Source: Methanofastidiosum sp.
GTDB taxonomy: Archaea; Methanobacteriota_B; Thermococci; Methanofastidiosales; Methanofastidiosaceae
NCBI GenBank assembly: GCA_035362715.1
Contig: DAOSDU010000002.1
Coordinates: 1 to 64,000 of the forward strand
Length of the DNA: 64,000 nucleotides
Reading direction: 5' to 3'
The notes below the pieces were generated by a model, which saw only the letters and a list, made by a program, of their open reading frames with translations, did no database searches and was not told the origin of the DNA. The position numbers and the translations under genes were made by a program. This document shows, piece after piece, positions 31,617-41,210 of the stretch. Position 1 is the stretch's first letter. Each line of letters starts with the position of its first letter.

Positions 31617-32511
31617 TTTTACTACCGACTAGCTCAATAAAGACCTCTTCTAGAGAGGGCGTTAAATCTTCAAAATAGATGACATCTTCCCTTAGGACAT
31701 ATTTTAGGTCTTCATAGTCCCGGGCTTTTATGACAAGATAATTCTCTCCCCTTTCCTCTACTTTAAGATTTTTATCGAGAGAGATCCTATCCAGAATTTC
31801 ACTTTTCATATTTTTTAGGCCAATCTTAAAAGTTTTTTCCTTGATGTATATTTTTTTAAGATTTTCAATGGTGTCGTAGGCCTTTATTTTTCCCTTGTCA
31901 ATGATTGCTATTTTATCGCACAGCTGTTCTGCTTCATACATATAATGGGTGCACAAAATAATTGTTTTGTCTTTCTTCAGTGTTTTTATAAAATCCCTGA
32001 TTTTCCTGGAGGTGAGCGGATCTAATCCCATCGTAGGCTCATCAAAAACTATTATTTGGGGATCATGGATCAAGGCCCTTGAAATTGCAAGCCTCTGCCG
32101 CATACCTTTGGAAAAAGAGGATACCCTCCAATCCTTCCTATCGGATAGCCCGACTAGATTTAGTAGCTCATCAATTCTTTGATCAATTTTATCTTTAGGA
32201 ACTCCGTATAATAGTCCAAAGTATTCCAAAAGTTCACCGGCCTTTGGTCTCTCATAAAGATTAGGCTCTTCAGGGAGGTAACCTATTCTTTTCTTAATTT
32301 CTGTCGGATGTTTTTGGAGATCTATCCCGTCAATTATTATCTGCCCCTTTGAAGGTTTTAAAATTCCACAAAGAAGCCTGATTAAAGTCGTCTTTCCGGC
32401 ACCGTTTGGGCCAACTATGCCTATGGTCGTTCCATCCTCTATTCTAATAGTGGCACTGTCCAAAGCTTTGTGGCCACCAAAGAATTTGGAAACATCAAGA
32501 AACTCTATCAT
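31609..32511 (-). CDS. ABC-2 exporter ATP-binding protein (NatA-like)
   Basis: 300 residues. Walker A 'GPNGAGKTTLIRLL' (about 34-47), signature 'FSKGMRQRLAISRAL', Walker B 'IIVFDEPTMGLDPLT', H-loop 'ILCTHYMYEAEQLC'. The C-terminal 80 residues end with 'DLTPSLEEVFIELVG', typical of the CcmA/NatA exporter group. First gene of a three-gene operon: ATPase, permease-protease, permease. A partial set of internal overlaps shows tight coupling. Confidence 0.94.
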   Translation of the reverse strand: MIEFLDVSKFFGGHKALDSATIRIEDGTTIGIVGPNGAGKTTLIRLLCGILKPSKGQIIIDGIDLQKHPTEIKKRIGYLPEEPNLYERPKAGELLEYFGLLYGVPKDKIDQRIDELLNLVGLSDRKDWRVSSFSKGMRQRLAISRALIHDPQIIVFDEPTMGLDPLTSRKIRDFIKTLKKDKTIILCTHYMYEAEQLCDKIAIIDKGKIKAYDTIENLKKIYIKEKTFKIGLKNMKSEILDRISLDKNLKVEERGENYLVIKARDYEDLKYVLREDVIYFEDLTPSLEEVFIELVGSKND

Positions 32512-32629
32512 TAAGAAAGAATAGGGGACTTTTTATATTTAAACGTCTTTGCTTTTAATTAAGGAATTCTCAATAATTTTGATTATAGTTTATTTTTTAA
32601 ATGATTAGGTGTAAAATATATAGAGTGTT

Positions 32630-33148
32630 ATGAAGGGATTAATTGAAGTTTATACCGGCAGTGGAAAAGGAAAGAGCACCGCCGCATTTGGTCTCACTTT
32701 AAGAGCTTCTGGGCGTGGACTAAAATCCATAATAATACAGTTCATGAAGCAGGGAAATACCTATGGAGAGCATTTTGCCATAGAAAAAATAGATAACATT
32801 GAAATAGTATCTTTTGGGAAACCCAAATTTGTAAACTTCAAAAATCCAAGTAAAGAGGACATCGACCTTGTAAGTGAAGCGTTTGAGTTTTCTAAAAATG
32901 CTATCAATGGCGGAAAGTATGATATTGTAATCCTTGATGAAATAAACATCGCATTACACTTTAAATTATTGGATGTAGAAAAGGCAATTGATCTCTTAAA
33001 AAATAAACCTGAACATGTTGAGGTTGTACTCACGGGGAGATTAGCCCCAAAAGAGTTAATTGAGCTTGCTGATCTAGTCTCAGAGATAGTAGAGATAAAA
33101 CATCCTTACCAGAAAGGTATTGGGGCAAGGGAAGGCATTGAGTATTAG
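32630..33148 (+). CDS. cobA: Cob(I)alamin adenosyltransferase (CobA/BtuR/CobO family)
   Basis: 172 residues. P-loop 'YTGSGKGKSTAAFGL' at residues 8-22, 'IIQFMKQG' and 'YDIVILDEINIALHF' (the family's conserved D-E-x-x-x-A), and 'VVLTGRLAPKELIELADLVS'. It adenosylates corrinoids with ATP. Full family length is 170-200. Methanogens and relatives use corrinoids in methyltransferases, so this fits the inferred biology. Stands alone, convergent with the RuBisCO gene; no cobalamin riboswitch is seen upstream. Confidence 0.92.
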   Translation: MKGLIEVYTGSGKGKSTAAFGLTLRASGRGLKSIIIQFMKQGNTYGEHFAIEKIDNIEIVSFGKPKFVNFKNPSKEDIDLVSEAFEFSKNAINGGKYDIVILDEINIALHFKLLDVEKAIDLLKNKPEHVEVVLTGRLAPKELIELADLVSEIVEIKHPYQKGIGAREGIEY

Positions 33149-33165
33149 ATTTTATAGAGTAATAA

Positions 33166-34599
33166 CTACTTCTTCCCTTTCGAGAAGAACTCAATAGCCT
33201 CTTCCAATTCTTTGTGGCTCTTGGCGTATTCTTTGATGTCAATCCCTTTTTGATATGCCTCGCATGCCTGGACCAATGCCTTTGCCCCGGCTGTTGTGCC
33301 TTTTGGATGTGCGTGGCAGCCTGCACCCATCGTTGTAATAAAGTCAATATTTCCCATTACATCAATAAAAGGCTTCAGTAAAGTTGGATTCAAACCACCT
33401 GAGATTATCGGGCAGCATTTTTTCATACCTCTCCAGCTATCATCTTCTAAAATAACGTGGCGTGCTGTATCTGCTTGAGCAAGAGCTATGGCATCCTTGT
33501 CGCCTTCAAAAATTTTTGACCATTCTTGTTCAAAGAAATGCCCCTTAGATTTAAAATGCAAAATGTTCTGTGCAGCAACTACATCTTCTTCTGGGCTACC
33601 TTGCATTTTTCCTACGCCGGCCGTGCCTGTGTGAATTCCAGATGCGCCGGCCAATCTTGCAAATTTAGATAAAACTAATACTGAAAAACCAAGCGGATTT
33701 TCTGTCCTAGTGTATGCACCGTGGGCCGCCCTGTGGAAATGTATGAAAACGTCAGGGTATTTCCTTCTTAAGGTTTGAACTGCCATCCACCCCGCTGTAA
33801 TGCCGTCAATTAAGAATGCGTAACTTCCAGGCTCAAATCCAGCATTTCTTATAAGTTCGCACCTTTCAATCATCGTGTCAAAGTCCGCAGCAGAAACATT
33901 GAATGAATGGACTTTTTTATTTCCTGTTTCCTTGACTGCTTTATCCATCGCTGCTTTAACATTTATTACCATCTTTTCATATGGGGAGAAATCCTGATTT
34001 GCCTGTGGCTCGTCATTTTTAACAAAGTCTCCACCGCCGACCCAGAAATCATAAGCCGCTTCTGCATATTCTGCTGAAGTTAGTCCCATTTTTGGTTTAA
34101 TTATAGTTCCAAGAATTGGCCTATCGTAGACGTTTAGATATTTCCTCATATCATCCAGTGTATAGCTTGGGCCATCATACTGCTCAAGCATTGCTGGAGG
34201 AAACCAGACATCCAGTAATTTTAATGCACTTACTTCCTTCATCCCGAGGACATTTCCAACAAGGTATGTCAATATATTCTGTACATTTCCTCCTCTATCA
34301 AATAGTCTCCAGGGATATGCAAGCCAGACAAGATTATTTTCCTGATCAATTTTATAAACTAGAGCGTTCATCTCTTTTGAGAAAGGTGTTTCTGTTTTTA
34401 CATTAAAATTTGTACCTGTGGAAGACTCTGCGGCAACTTCTGCTGCAGCCTGCAGAATGTTTAACTTTCCTCCGGAGATTAAATGAAATACCGTAAGGAG
34501 GTACTCTCCATTTTTAGGATTAGGTATATCAAAATTAACATATCCCTTCTGGTGTATGTTAAGTGTCTTAATTAATTGTTCTTTATTTATTTTTTTCAT
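33166..34599 (-). CDS. rbcL: RuBisCO large subunit, form II/III
   Basis: 477 residues from ATG 34599 (TTG 34608 is also in frame). Catalytic residues are intact: 'GGGDFVKNDEPQ' holds the carbamylated Lys (K194), Asp196 and Glu197; 'TIIKPKMGL' loop, 'HFHRAAHGAYTR', loop 6 'GTAGVGKMQG' and 'ISGGLNPTLL' are all present. The length and many segments resemble the Methanococcoides burtonii form II/III enzyme as I recall it, rather than the ~430-residue form III of Methanocaldococcus. Family role: carboxylating ribulose-1,5-bisphosphate from AMP/nucleoside breakdown to 3-phosphoglycerate. The partner genes (AMP phosphorylase, R15P isomerase) are not in this window. Confidence 0.95.
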   Translation of the reverse strand: MKKINKEQLIKTLNIHQKGYVNFDIPNPKNGEYLLTVFHLISGGKLNILQAAAEVAAESSTGTNFNVKTETPFSKEMNALVYKIDQENNLVWLAYPWRLFDRGGNVQNILTYLVGNVLGMKEVSALKLLDVWFPPAMLEQYDGPSYTLDDMRKYLNVYDRPILGTIIKPKMGLTSAEYAEAAYDFWVGGGDFVKNDEPQANQDFSPYEKMVINVKAAMDKAVKETGNKKVHSFNVSAADFDTMIERCELIRNAGFEPGSYAFLIDGITAGWMAVQTLRRKYPDVFIHFHRAAHGAYTRTENPLGFSVLVLSKFARLAGASGIHTGTAGVGKMQGSPEEDVVAAQNILHFKSKGHFFEQEWSKIFEGDKDAIALAQADTARHVILEDDSWRGMKKCCPIISGGLNPTLLKPFIDVMGNIDFITTMGAGCHAHPKGTTAGAKALVQACEAYQKGIDIKEYAKSHKELEEAIEFFSKGKK

Positions 34600-34735
34600 A
34601 ATAATCAACTGCTTTTAATTGTTTATAAAATTTCCCCATTTATAATAGAGATGCCATCAGAATGCAATTATATTATAATTTTATCATGTTCTAACAAAGT
34701 AGAATTATATATTCTTGAAAGTAGAGGGCAGGAAT

Positions 34736-34987
34736 TTATTTCATATCGTACACTTTTTTCCTTAATCTAAAAGAACGAAGACGGACTATGTTATCGATTA
34801 TCTCATAAGTAAGCCTATATTTGCCAACTCTAATACTCCATATCCCTTTAAGCTCATATCTAAGTGGTTTTCCATTATAAGGATCGTCCATAAGAAAAGT
34901 AATTACTCTCTTAAGCCTCTTTTTAGATTCAGTATCGGCATTTTTGATGTCCTTTTTACATGAAGAGGGTATATCAATCTGGTACAT
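34736..34987 (-). CDS. RelE/ParE-family toxin
   Basis: 83 residues. RelE-like core: 'IDIPSSCKKDIKNADTESKK', 'GKPLRYELKGIWSIRVGKYR' and 'RLTYEIIDNIVRLRSFRLRK'. The R-x-G-x-Y-R-L-x-Y segment is the family hallmark. Members are mostly ribosome-dependent mRNA interferases. It follows the antitoxin gene after 8 bases. Confidence 0.88.
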   Translation of the reverse strand: MYQIDIPSSCKKDIKNADTESKKRLKRVITFLMDDPYNGKPLRYELKGIWSIRVGKYRLTYEIIDNIVRLRSFRLRKKVYDMK

Positions 34988-34995
34988 CTAATCAT

Positions 34996-35217
34996 TCAAA
35001 GACTATCTATAAAATCTTCTATCTCTTTTTTGGTGCTAAATGATTCGAAGTTGCCTTTTTCAAAATCAGTCCCGCTATGTTTTATGGCGTTTAGAGTTTC
35101 TTCATCAGCAAAAACTTCAATAGTATCAAGTAACTCTTCAATGAGATCTTTTGTTTTAGATAAAAGTTCAATCTCTTCCTTTGATATTAAATGTTCCATT
35201 GATGAAGTTTCAGACAT
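34996..35217 (-). CDS. Antitoxin partner of the RelE-type toxin
   Basis: 73 residues, acidic, mostly helical ('SKEEIELLSKTKDLIEELLD'). The C terminus 'SFSTKKEIEDFIDSL' is the sort of tail that wraps a RelE toxin. No DNA-binding domain is obvious. Identification rests on size, charge and its position 8 bases upstream of the toxin gene. Similar archaeal RelB-like proteins exist. Confidence 0.75.
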   Translation of the reverse strand: MSETSSMEHLISKEEIELLSKTKDLIEELLDTIEVFADEETLNAIKHSGTDFEKGNFESFSTKKEIEDFIDSL

Positions 35218-35358
35218 TCTTTCACCATTAGTAGTTATATTTTCATCTGTTAAAAGATTATTGGTCCCTCTAAATATTTAGCAGATAACACAAATAATAA
35301 GGTGTATGAATAAAATATAGGAGGTATACTAACTAAAACATGGTAAAAAATTATTATA

Positions 35359-36282
35359 TTATCTCCCAGAAAGACCCGTGATAATCTCTTCTACGCTTAT
35401 CCTTAACTGTTCTTTCATAGTTGCGTTCTGGTCAATCATATTCTGATTTATTGCTGTAACAGTTGGTGTTGATAATAGTAAAAATGATAGAAGTAGCACG
35501 GTAAGTCCAGCGTACATGAATACAACATTAACAGATTTGCCGATATAATTTTTTGTTAAGAAATATAGCCCTATTGTAGGTATCCCAAGCATAATTGCCG
35601 ATAGACCTATTGCAGGAAAAGTGTATATGAAAAAGGATGTTAAGAGCATAATTATGCAGGTAAGTGACAATGGCAAGACCCGCTTCTTATCCTCTATAAC
35701 TAATTTCTTTAGATTTTCAGTGTCGTTCTTATAGTAGATGAAGAGCAAAGTATAGCCTATTGCGAGTGCCATTACAAATAGTATTGGAAAGCCCTGGATT
35801 GTGTTTGTGAATAGAAACCAACCGCTAGAAAATTTCAATACCTGTAAAGATGCTATTGCCAATATAGATAATGTCTGACTGTTCTTCCACCTTATTGATG
35901 GATGAGAGTAACAGATGTTTAATGCAACAACTGATAGATATATTAAGAAGAAATTTAATCCCGATAGTAATGCTAGAACTGTTCCTGTTATACTAAATAA
36001 TTTGATTAATGTTATGGATTCTTTCCTTGACATTGTGCCGTTTGCAACTGCTTTCCACCTGATCTTCATATCGTTTTGTTTGTCTTCCTTCAGATCTGTT
36101 AGGTCATTAAAGAGGTATATTGCACCTAGCCCAATACTAAGGCCAGAGGCTGCTATTATGCATGTTATTATATTGTAGTCTCCGCCTGCCATTGCAAACA
36201 GAATGACTCCAAATAGGAACTGCAAGGTGTTCTTAGGGAGGTTTAGCATTGCGGTGTTATAGATGAGTGCTTCTCGCTTCAT
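35359..36282 (-). CDS. UbiA-family prenyltransferase
   Basis: 307 residues, eight or nine membrane helices. First Asp-rich motif 'NDLTDLKEDKQND' (about 59-71), the usual N-D-x-x-D-x-x-x-D, followed by 'RWKAVANGTMS' matching the R-P-I-A-S-G region. The second Asp motif is degenerate ('YKNDTENLKK'). UbiA members join a polyprenyl group to a polar acceptor. The 'NDL...D' plus 'AxG' pattern would suit a decaprenyl-phosphate phosphoribose-type synthase or an archaeal lipid enzyme; I cannot decide. It adjoins the polysaccharide locus but is divergent from it. Confidence 0.8.
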   Translation of the reverse strand: MKREALIYNTAMLNLPKNTLQFLFGVILFAMAGGDYNIITCIIAASGLSIGLGAIYLFNDLTDLKEDKQNDMKIRWKAVANGTMSRKESITLIKLFSITGTVLALLSGLNFFLIYLSVVALNICYSHPSIRWKNSQTLSILAIASLQVLKFSSGWFLFTNTIQGFPILFVMALAIGYTLLFIYYKNDTENLKKLVIEDKKRVLPLSLTCIIMLLTSFFIYTFPAIGLSAIMLGIPTIGLYFLTKNYIGKSVNVVFMYAGLTVLLLSFLLLSTPTVTAINQNMIDQNATMKEQLRISVEEIITGLSGR

Positions 36283-36398
36283 GGTTTCTTCCGATAAATC
36301 ATGTGTTTATAAAGGATTTGGTGGAATTTTGAGAAATATTCAATTTTTCCAAACCATAATAGTAATAAATGGATTTTTTTATTATAATCATAGATTTC

Positions 36399-37697
36399 AT
36401 GGTTTTCAAGGCGTATGATATCAGGGGAAGATACCCAGAAGAGATTGATGAACAGTTTTCCTATAATCTTGGGAGGAGTTTAGGCGAAAAATACAAGAAT
36501 ATTCTATTTGGTATCGATTCCCGTATAGGATCAGATAAGATTAAGGATTATTTTGTTACTGGGGTCATAGATAGCAATGCCAAAATCGAATATGTTGGCA
36601 TAATCTCTACGCCTATGCTTTACTATTTAACAAAAAATAAGTTTGATGTTGGAGTGATTGCGACAGCTTCACACAATCCAAAGGAGTTCACAGGGTTTAA
36701 GATATGTGGAAAAGATGGGATACCATTATCACCTGAAAAGGATATCAAGCCCGATTTTAAAGAATATGGAATGCCTGATAAAGTTTATGATTCTGAAAAG
36801 TTTAGAAAAGATTTTGGGAAAGATTATATCAATTATTATCTTGATAAATTTAAGGATTTGGATTATAAGGGCGAGATTGTAGTTGATTTTTCTAATGGTG
36901 CGACTGTATATGAGAAAAAGATTATTGAAAAAATATTCCCAACTGCTTATTTAATTGGGGATAAGCCTGACGGTAACTTTCCAAACCATGCGCCTGATAC
37001 TATGAAGAAAGAGTGCCTTGAGATGCTGACTTACAAGGTTAAAGAAACAGGTGCTGGTATCGGGATTATATTCGATGGTGATGGGGACAGGATTGGGATA
37101 GTTGATGAAAAGGGCAGTGCTATTCGTGGAGACCTACTTTCTTGCATTATAATATCGGAGCTTTTGAAAGGTAAGGATAATCAAACAGTGATTTACGATT
37201 TAAGATGTAGCCGCATCGTCCCTGAAACTATTGTTTCTTTAGGCAGCAAACCGTTAAAGAGCAGAGTCGGTCACTATTTTATCAAAAAAACTATGAAAGA
37301 GAAAGATGCAGTGTTTGCTGGGGAGCTATCAAATCACTTCTATTTCAAAGAAGCTGGGGGATTTGAAGCGCCACTTTTGGCGCTTTACTATATTTTGAGA
37401 GTTATTGGTGACAAGAGGGTAAGTGATGTGGCTAAACTTTACATGAAATACGCCCATAGCGGGGAAATTAATTTTAAGGTGAAAGACCAGAAAACTACAA
37501 TGGATAAACTGTTAAAAGAATATAGGAATGGGAAGATAGACTACACAGACGGGATAACAATTGAAGAAGAGAACTGGTGGGTAAACATAAGATCATCAAA
37601 TACGGAGCCACTTTTGCGTGTGAATATTGAGGCACGAGATGAAAATACACTAGCTAAAAAGATTGATGAACTATCCTATTTTATAAAAGGTGAATAA
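36399..37697 (+). CDS. manB: Phosphomannomutase / phosphoglucomutase
   Basis: 432 residues from ATG 36399 (the frame is open to 36369, but the family begins 'MVFKAYDIRGRYPEEID'). Catalytic serine loop 'TASHNPKEFTGFK', metal loop 'DGDGDRIG', sugar loop 'GELSNHFYF' (G-E-x-S), and phosphate loop 'RSSNTEPLLRV'. It interconverts mannose-6- and mannose-1-phosphate. First gene of the GDP-mannose/fucose part of the polysaccharide locus; overlaps the region of the manC start. Confidence 0.93.
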   Translation: MVFKAYDIRGRYPEEIDEQFSYNLGRSLGEKYKNILFGIDSRIGSDKIKDYFVTGVIDSNAKIEYVGIISTPMLYYLTKNKFDVGVIATASHNPKEFTGFKICGKDGIPLSPEKDIKPDFKEYGMPDKVYDSEKFRKDFGKDYINYYLDKFKDLDYKGEIVVDFSNGATVYEKKIIEKIFPTAYLIGDKPDGNFPNHAPDTMKKECLEMLTYKVKETGAGIGIIFDGDGDRIGIVDEKGSAIRGDLLSCIIISELLKGKDNQTVIYDLRCSRIVPETIVSLGSKPLKSRVGHYFIKKTMKEKDAVFAGELSNHFYFKEAGGFEAPLLALYYILRVIGDKRVSDVAKLYMKYAHSGEINFKVKDQKTTMDKLLKEYRNGKIDYTDGITIEEENWWVNIRSSNTEPLLRVNIEARDENTLAKKIDELSYFIKGE

Positions 37698-37698
37698 A

Positions 37699-39054
37699 TT
37701 GGAAGAGATAAAAACCATCATAATGGCAGGAGGTAGTGGTACAAGACTATGGCCGCTTTCTAGGACATACTACCCAAAGCAGTTCTTAAAATTTGAGGAC
37801 AAATCCCTTTTCCAGATGGCATACCTTAGGGCTTTAAAATTATCAAAGCCTGAGGACATAGTAATAGTGACAAATAAGGATTATGAGTACCATGTCATTA
37901 ATCAACTGGAAGAGCTAGAATGTCATAAAAATAACTCCATTATTTTGAAAGAGCCAGTTGGAAGAAACACCTTGCCGGCGATCACATGGGGTATGAAGGT
38001 TATTTCTGAAAGAGATGGTGATTCAATCTCTGCCATATTCTCTAGTGACCACGTGATGGATGAAAAAGCTTTGATAGATATCAAAAAATCGACAAAACTT
38101 GCCCATGAAAATTTAGTTACATTTGGAATTGTTCCAACTCACGCTCACACAGGTTACGGCTACATAAGCTGTGGTGAAAAATTGTTAAACGGCTATATAG
38201 TAAAAGAGTTTAAGGAAAAACCTGATACGAAAACAGCAGAGGAATATGTGAAAAAGGGATACCTGTGGAACTCGGGGATATTTCTTTTCTCATCAAAAGT
38301 TTTCTTTGAAGAGCTTAAAAAATACCACCCTGAAATTCCAAAAATATTTGGCAGAGAAAAGCTTGATTATAATTCACTAAACTCTATTTCTGTTGACTAT
38401 GGATTGTTAGAGAAATCAAAGCGAATCGCAGTTGTCCCTCTTAACGTTAAATGGAGCGATCTTGGTAGCTTCAAAGCACTTTATGATTTTATGCCACACG
38501 ATCTTTGTGGGAATTCTGGTGCAGCTGAATACATAGATTCATCTGACAATCTTGTTTACTCTGCTAGGAAATTTGTAGCATTATTGGATGTGAATAATCT
38601 TGCTATTGTTGATACACCTGATGCGCTTTTAGTATGCGATAAAAATAGAACTGAGCTAGTCGGAGAACTGACAAAAAGATTAAAAGAAAATAAAGCTCCA
38701 ATTGCAGATTTCCATTTACAGGTTCACAGACCCTGGGGTTCATACACAGAGTTAGAGAGGAGTAATTCTTATAAAATTAAGAGGGTCACAGTAAACCCGG
38801 GAAAGAAACTTTCTCTCCAGTTGCATAATCAAAGAAGTGAGCATTGGGTAGTAGTGAGTGGCGTTGCAGATGTTACGCTTGGGGATAAATCGTTCCAGTT
38901 AAAAAGTGGGGAGAGTACATTCGTCCCACCTAAATCAAAACACAGGCTTGGTAACTCTCAAAAAGATATCCTTGAGATAATAGAAGTCCAGATTGGCGGA
39001 TACCTAGAGGAAGACGATATTGAGAGATTTGATGATGATTTCAATAGGGTTTAA
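37699..39054 (+). CDS. manC: Mannose-1-phosphate guanylyltransferase / mannose-6-phosphate isomerase (bifunctional)
   Basis: About 451 residues. Nucleotidyltransferase motif 'IIMAGGSGTRLWPLSR' near the N terminus, then 'FSSDHVMD' and 'GYLWNSGIFLF'. The C-terminal cupin is type II phosphomannose isomerase ('VHRPWGSYTELERSNSYKIK', 'QLHNQRSEHWVVVSGVA'). TTG 37699 has GGTGA at 37689-37693; an in-frame GTG at 37690 falls inside that site and is less likely. It makes GDP-mannose from fructose-6-phosphate together with ManB, and feeds the Gmd-Fcl pair. Confidence 0.93.
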   Translation: MEEIKTIIMAGGSGTRLWPLSRTYYPKQFLKFEDKSLFQMAYLRALKLSKPEDIVIVTNKDYEYHVINQLEELECHKNNSIILKEPVGRNTLPAITWGMKVISERDGDSISAIFSSDHVMDEKALIDIKKSTKLAHENLVTFGIVPTHAHTGYGYISCGEKLLNGYIVKEFKEKPDTKTAEEYVKKGYLWNSGIFLFSSKVFFEELKKYHPEIPKIFGREKLDYNSLNSISVDYGLLEKSKRIAVVPLNVKWSDLGSFKALYDFMPHDLCGNSGAAEYIDSSDNLVYSARKFVALLDVNNLAIVDTPDALLVCDKNRTELVGELTKRLKENKAPIADFHLQVHRPWGSYTELERSNSYKIKRVTVNPGKKLSLQLHNQRSEHWVVVSGVADVTLGDKSFQLKSGESTFVPPKSKHRLGNSQKDILEIIEVQIGGYLEEDDIERFDDDFNRV

Positions 39055-39081
39055 TCTATTATTTTTCTACCCTATTAATAT

Positions 39082-40125
39082 TCAATCGCCGTTCCACCAC
39101 TTATCGAGAAATAGTTTTTGGAGTATTTTGTCGCCCTCTCCGATAGGCTCTAGCCCCGCTTTTCTCATGTCTGAATCTACCATTATCTTGGCCAATTCAG
39201 AGAACTTTACTTTAGGTTTCCATTTGAGTTTTTTATTAGCTTTTGATGCATCTGCAATTAGGACTTCTACTTCTGTAGGCCTATAATACCTCTGATCGAT
39301 TTTAACATGTTTTTCTGGGTCAAGCCCTGCATATGAGAATACTTCATTAACAAATTCTCTAACTGAGTGTGTTTCTCCTGTCCCAATAACGAAATCTTCA
39401 GGCTCTTTTTGTTGTAGGATCGTCCACATTGCTTCAACATATTCTGGAGCGAATCCCCAATCCCTCTTTGCATCTAGATTACCAAGATAAAGATATTTGG
39501 CCGTCTTGGATAAGATCTGGGATAACCCTCTAGTAATTTTTCTAGTGACAAAGGTTTCGCCCCTTCTAGGGGATTCGTGATTGAATAAGATTCCATTAGA
39601 GATGTAAAGCGAATATCCCTCTCTATATATCTGGGTCATCCAGTAAGAATATAGTTTTGCGCATGCATATGGGCTTCTTGGATGGAACAAAGTTTTTTCA
39701 TTTTGGGGTGGAGGGGAGCTACCAAACATCTCACTGCTTGAAGCTTGGTATATCTTCACATTAGGATTACTTCTCCTTGCAGATTCAAGTAATCTCGCCG
39801 TCCCTAAACCAGTTACATTTCCAGTATATTCTGGGGTATCAAAGCTTACTCTAACATGACTCTGTGCAGCAAGGTTATAGACCTCGTCAGGCTGTATCTT
39901 CTGCATTATATTTGAGATCTGTTCAGAGTCAGATATATCCCCAAAATGTAAAAACAATCTTGCAGAGGATTCATGTGGATCAACATAGATATGATCTATC
40001 CTAACAGTATTAAACGATGAGGATCTTCTTACGACACCGTGGACTTCATATCCTTTGTGTAACAATAATTCTGCCAGATAAGAGCCGTCTTGACCTGTAA
40101 TACCTGTGATTAATGCTTTTTTCAT
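39082..40125 (-). CDS. gmd: GDP-mannose 4,6-dehydratase
   Basis: 347 residues of extended SDR. 'ALITGITGQDGSYLAELLL' with the G-x-x-G-x-x-G nucleotide motif, 'NLAAQSHVRVSF', catalytic 'YACAKLYSYWMTQIYREGYS' (Y-x-x-x-K) and 'NHESPRRGETFVTRKIT'. The G-I-T-G-Q-D-G-S-Y-L start is diagnostic of Gmd. It converts GDP-mannose to GDP-4-keto-6-deoxymannose. The ORF is on the opposite strand to its pathway neighbours manC and fcl. Confidence 0.95.
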   Translation of the reverse strand: MKKALITGITGQDGSYLAELLLHKGYEVHGVVRRSSSFNTVRIDHIYVDPHESSARLFLHFGDISDSEQISNIMQKIQPDEVYNLAAQSHVRVSFDTPEYTGNVTGLGTARLLESARRSNPNVKIYQASSSEMFGSSPPPQNEKTLFHPRSPYACAKLYSYWMTQIYREGYSLYISNGILFNHESPRRGETFVTRKITRGLSQILSKTAKYLYLGNLDAKRDWGFAPEYVEAMWTILQQKEPEDFVIGTGETHSVREFVNEVFSYAGLDPEKHVKIDQRYYRPTEVEVLIADASKANKKLKWKPKVKFSELAKIMVDSDMRKAGLEPIGEGDKILQKLFLDKWWNGD

Positions 40126-40225
40126 ATAAAAAATTAGTAATTAATCAATTATATTATTTTTGGTTTGTCTAAGAAAAAGGATAATTTTTTATATATTTCT
40201 CTCGATATTTTTTAAGAGGATACTA

Positions 40226-41170
40226 ATGAATTATTTTTCAAATAAGAAAATCTTAGTTACTGGTGGGGCAGGATTTCTAGGTTCAAATGTAATAAGTCAA
40301 TTAAAAAAGAAAGTAGCGGATCCTTCTCAGATAATAATACCAAGAAGTAAAGACTTGGATTTGAGAGATTGGGATAATTGTCAGAAAGTTTTAGATGATG
40401 TTGATATAGTAATCCACCTTGCTGCAAAAGTTGGGGGCATAGGGTATAACCAAGCTCATCCTGCAGAATTATTTTATGACAATGCTATAATGGGGATACA
40501 ATTGCTGGAGGCTGGAAGAAGAAAAGATATCAAAAAATTTGTGATTGTTGGAACTGTTTGTGCTTATCCTAAGTTTACTCCTGTTCCTTTTAGAGAAGAA
40601 GACATATGGAATGGTTACCCAGAAGAAACAAATGCTCCATATGGCCTTGCAAAAAAGATGTTGTTAGTTCAGGCTCAGGCATATAGAGAACAGTATGGAT
40701 TCAACTCGATTTATTTACTACCTGTAAATCTCTATGGGCCCGGAGATAATTTCAATCCAGAAAGCTCCCATGTAATTCCTGCACTGATTAAGAAGTTTGT
40801 AGATGCAAAAAACAAAGGTGAAAAAGAAGTTGAAATTTGGGGAACAGGAAACGCTTCCAGAGAATTTATTTACGTTGAGGATGCAGCAAGAGGAATTATA
40901 TTGGCCACAGAGAAATACAATTCTAAAGATCCAGTCAATATAGGTTCTGGTAAAGAGATTACTATCAAAGAATTAGTTGAACTAATTAGAGATGAAGTTG
41001 GATACACTGGTCAAATAAAATGGAACTTGGAGAAACCTGACGGTCAGCCGAGAAGATGTCTTAATACGGATAAGGCAAAAACTGCCTTTGGATTTGAAGC
41101 AGAGATGTCAATTGAAGAAGGTATTAAAAAAACAGTTGAGTGGTACTATAAGAATTCAAATAGTGTATAA
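40226..41170 (+). CDS. fcl: GDP-L-fucose synthase-type epimerase/reductase
   Basis: 314 residues from ATG 40226 preceded by AAGAGGA (40214-40220); the open frame reaches back to 40160. 'ILVTGGAGFLGSNVISQL', 'VDIVIHLAAKVGGIGYNQAH', 'YPKFTPVPFREED' and catalytic 'YGLAKKMLLVQ' (Y-x-x-x-K) match Fcl/WcaG, including the G-G-I-x-x-N loop. It epimerises and reduces the Gmd product to GDP-L-fucose. With Gmd beside it and a GT10 gene downstream, a fucose pathway is well supported. Confidence 0.88.
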   Translation: MNYFSNKKILVTGGAGFLGSNVISQLKKKVADPSQIIIPRSKDLDLRDWDNCQKVLDDVDIVIHLAAKVGGIGYNQAHPAELFYDNAIMGIQLLEAGRRKDIKKFVIVGTVCAYPKFTPVPFREEDIWNGYPEETNAPYGLAKKMLLVQAQAYREQYGFNSIYLLPVNLYGPGDNFNPESSHVIPALIKKFVDAKNKGEKEVEIWGTGNASREFIYVEDAARGIILATEKYNSKDPVNIGSGKEITIKELVELIRDEVGYTGQIKWNLEKPDGQPRRCLNTDKAKTAFGFEAEMSIEEGIKKTVEWYYKNSNSV

Positions 41171-41210
41171 TCCTATAAGTTCAACTAAACACAATTAATT
41201 TGTGAATAAA

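Noticed and set aside
32512..32629. Possible cobalamin riboswitch before cobA
   Set aside because: No conserved cobalamin-box or stem structure is visible; the leader is short and A+T-rich.
33030..33347. Minus-strand frame overlapping RuBisCO and cobA ends
   Set aside because: Different frame of the RuBisCO gene on the same strand; arginine/serine-rich nonsense, no homology.
34736..35217. Toxin-antitoxin pair as part of a larger mobile element
   Set aside because: No flanking repeats, integrase or tRNA; listed only as a simple toxin-antitoxin module.
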